Below, piece by piece: positions 63,516 through 64,000 of a stretch of 64,000 bases of DNA. Positions within the stretch are counted from its first letter, which is position 1. Each line of letters starts with the position of its first letter. The stretch lies in NCBI RefSeq assembly GCF_001887355.1, contig NZ_MPIN01000006.1:124001-188000 (forward strand). Direction: 5' to 3'. Source of the stretch: Cystobacter ferrugineus (lineage in GTDB: Bacteria; Myxococcota; Myxococcia; Myxococcales; Myxococcaceae). The notes under the pieces are model-generated. The model did not search any database. It was given only the letters and a program-made list of their open reading frames with translations, and was not told the DNA's origin. Position numbers and translations under genes: made by a program.

Positions 63516-64000
63516 GTGACCCTCCCCTTTCCTCCGACCGACACCCACACGCTGCGCGGCGTGGAAGACGCGGCGACGCGGCTCGAGCAGGTGGGCTACC
63601 TGGCCTCACCGGAGATCGCCACGGCGAGCTTCCTGGCGGACAGGCTGGCCAAACCCATCCTGGTGGAGGGCCCGGCGGGGGTGGGCAAGACGGAGCTGGC
63701 GCGGGCGCTCGCCCAGGCCCTGGGTCGCGAGTTCATCCGCCTGCAGTGCTACGAGGGGCTGGACGAGACCAAGGCGCTCTACGAGTGGGAGTACGCCAAG
63801 CAACTGCTCTACACCCAGTTGCTCAAGGACAAGATTGGCGAGCTGGTCCAGGGCGCGGGCACGCTGGGCGAGGCGGCCGAGCGGCTGGCGGCGAGCGACG
63901 CGGTGTTCTTCTCCGAGCGCTTCCTGCTGCCGCGGCCCGTGCTCCAGGCGCTGCGCTCGGAGCGGCCGGCGCTGCTGCTGGTGGACGAGATCGACAAGGC
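63516..64000 (+). CDS. MoxR-type AAA ATPase, N-terminal part (continues past window)
   Basis: 161 codons visible. Walker A GPAGVGKTELARALAQAL (residues 53-60 hold the GPAGVGKT loop) and Walker B LLLVDEIDKA at the right edge. YEGLDETKALYEWEYAKQLL is typical of the MoxR group. Such ATPases act with a VWA-domain partner, often encoded next, as chaperones for metal or complex insertion. GTG 63516 is taken as the start; the substrate is unknown. It runs off the window. Confidence 0.82.
   Translation, partial: MTLPFPPTDTHTLRGVEDAATRLEQVGYLASPEIATASFLADRLAKPILVEGPAGVGKTELARALAQALGREFIRLQCYEGLDETKALYEWEYAKQLLYTQLLKDKIGELVQGAGTLGEAAERLAASDAVFFSERFLLPRPVLQALRSERPALLLVDEIDK

Overview
The window is high-GC DNA from a myxobacterium, most likely of the Cystobacter/Archangium group. 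This rests on a recognisable AglZ gliding-motility protein (59150-63049), a protein of the Myxococcus paralogous family TIGR02265 (37648-38232), many lipoproteins, and large multi-sensor histidine kinases. No lineage marker such as rRNA is present, so the genus is inference. I saw no tRNA, rRNA, CRISPR array, insertion sequence or prophage.

Region 1 (1-12.6 kb) is accessory and partly decayed. It holds the N-terminal part of a molybdopterin oxidoreductase, a divergent TetR regulator with a palindromic operator, a PAS histidine kinase, an AlaX-type tRNA editing protein, and a 5'-truncated malonate-transporter gene (madM). A PaaI-like thioesterase follows, then a possible toxin/immunity pair, an RCC1-repeat relic, two small membrane proteins, a frameshifted repeat lipoprotein, a 56-residue secreted peptide, a proline-iminopeptidase-like lipoprotein and an AraC relic.

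Region 2 (12.6-21.3 kb) holds mostly exported or signalling proteins: a zinc-peptidase-like lipoprotein, an epoxide-hydrolase-like enzyme, a hybrid kinase with two complete kinase modules, an acetylpolyamine amidohydrolase, an expansin-like protein and a DUF4097 protein.

Region 3 (21.3-32.1 kb) has polysaccharide genes (a GT4 glycosyltransferase and a Wzy/WaaL-like membrane protein), a probable DUF6178 protein, engB with a tetraheme cytochrome c, coaE, an SDR reductase, an EGF-like lipoprotein, a CNNM/CorC-type membrane protein and a TPR-like protein.

Region 4 (32.1-46.7 kb) is a conserved information and proteolysis block on the minus strand: dprA, topA, trmFO, a TolB-like lipoprotein, xerC, hslV, hslU, argD. 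The order dprA-topA-trmFO-xerC-hslV-hslU matches the Bacillus smf-topA-gid-codV-clpQ-clpY cluster, here interrupted by a DksA-like protein, the TIGR02265 protein, a methyltransferase, a PilZ protein and a DoxX protein.

Region 5 (46.8-64 kb) has cell-envelope and motility functions: a LysM protein, a CpoB-like lipoprotein, a PgeF-like protein, a diguanylate cyclase with a c-type heme motif, and an HtrA protease. Then come a GH57 branching enzyme paired with a DUF4912 protein carrying GPAGSSEQ repeats, a GT4 glycosyltransferase with a long proline-rich tail, aglZ, a small membrane protein and the start of a MoxR-type ATPase.

Most worth a second look: exact 105-bp (five-heptad) repeats in aglZ; the W-x-x-S-x-GPAGSSE repeat tail; the heme-type diguanylate cyclase; and two genes whose only well-placed start codons appear to be ATT and ATC. 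I found no clearly new multi-gene system.
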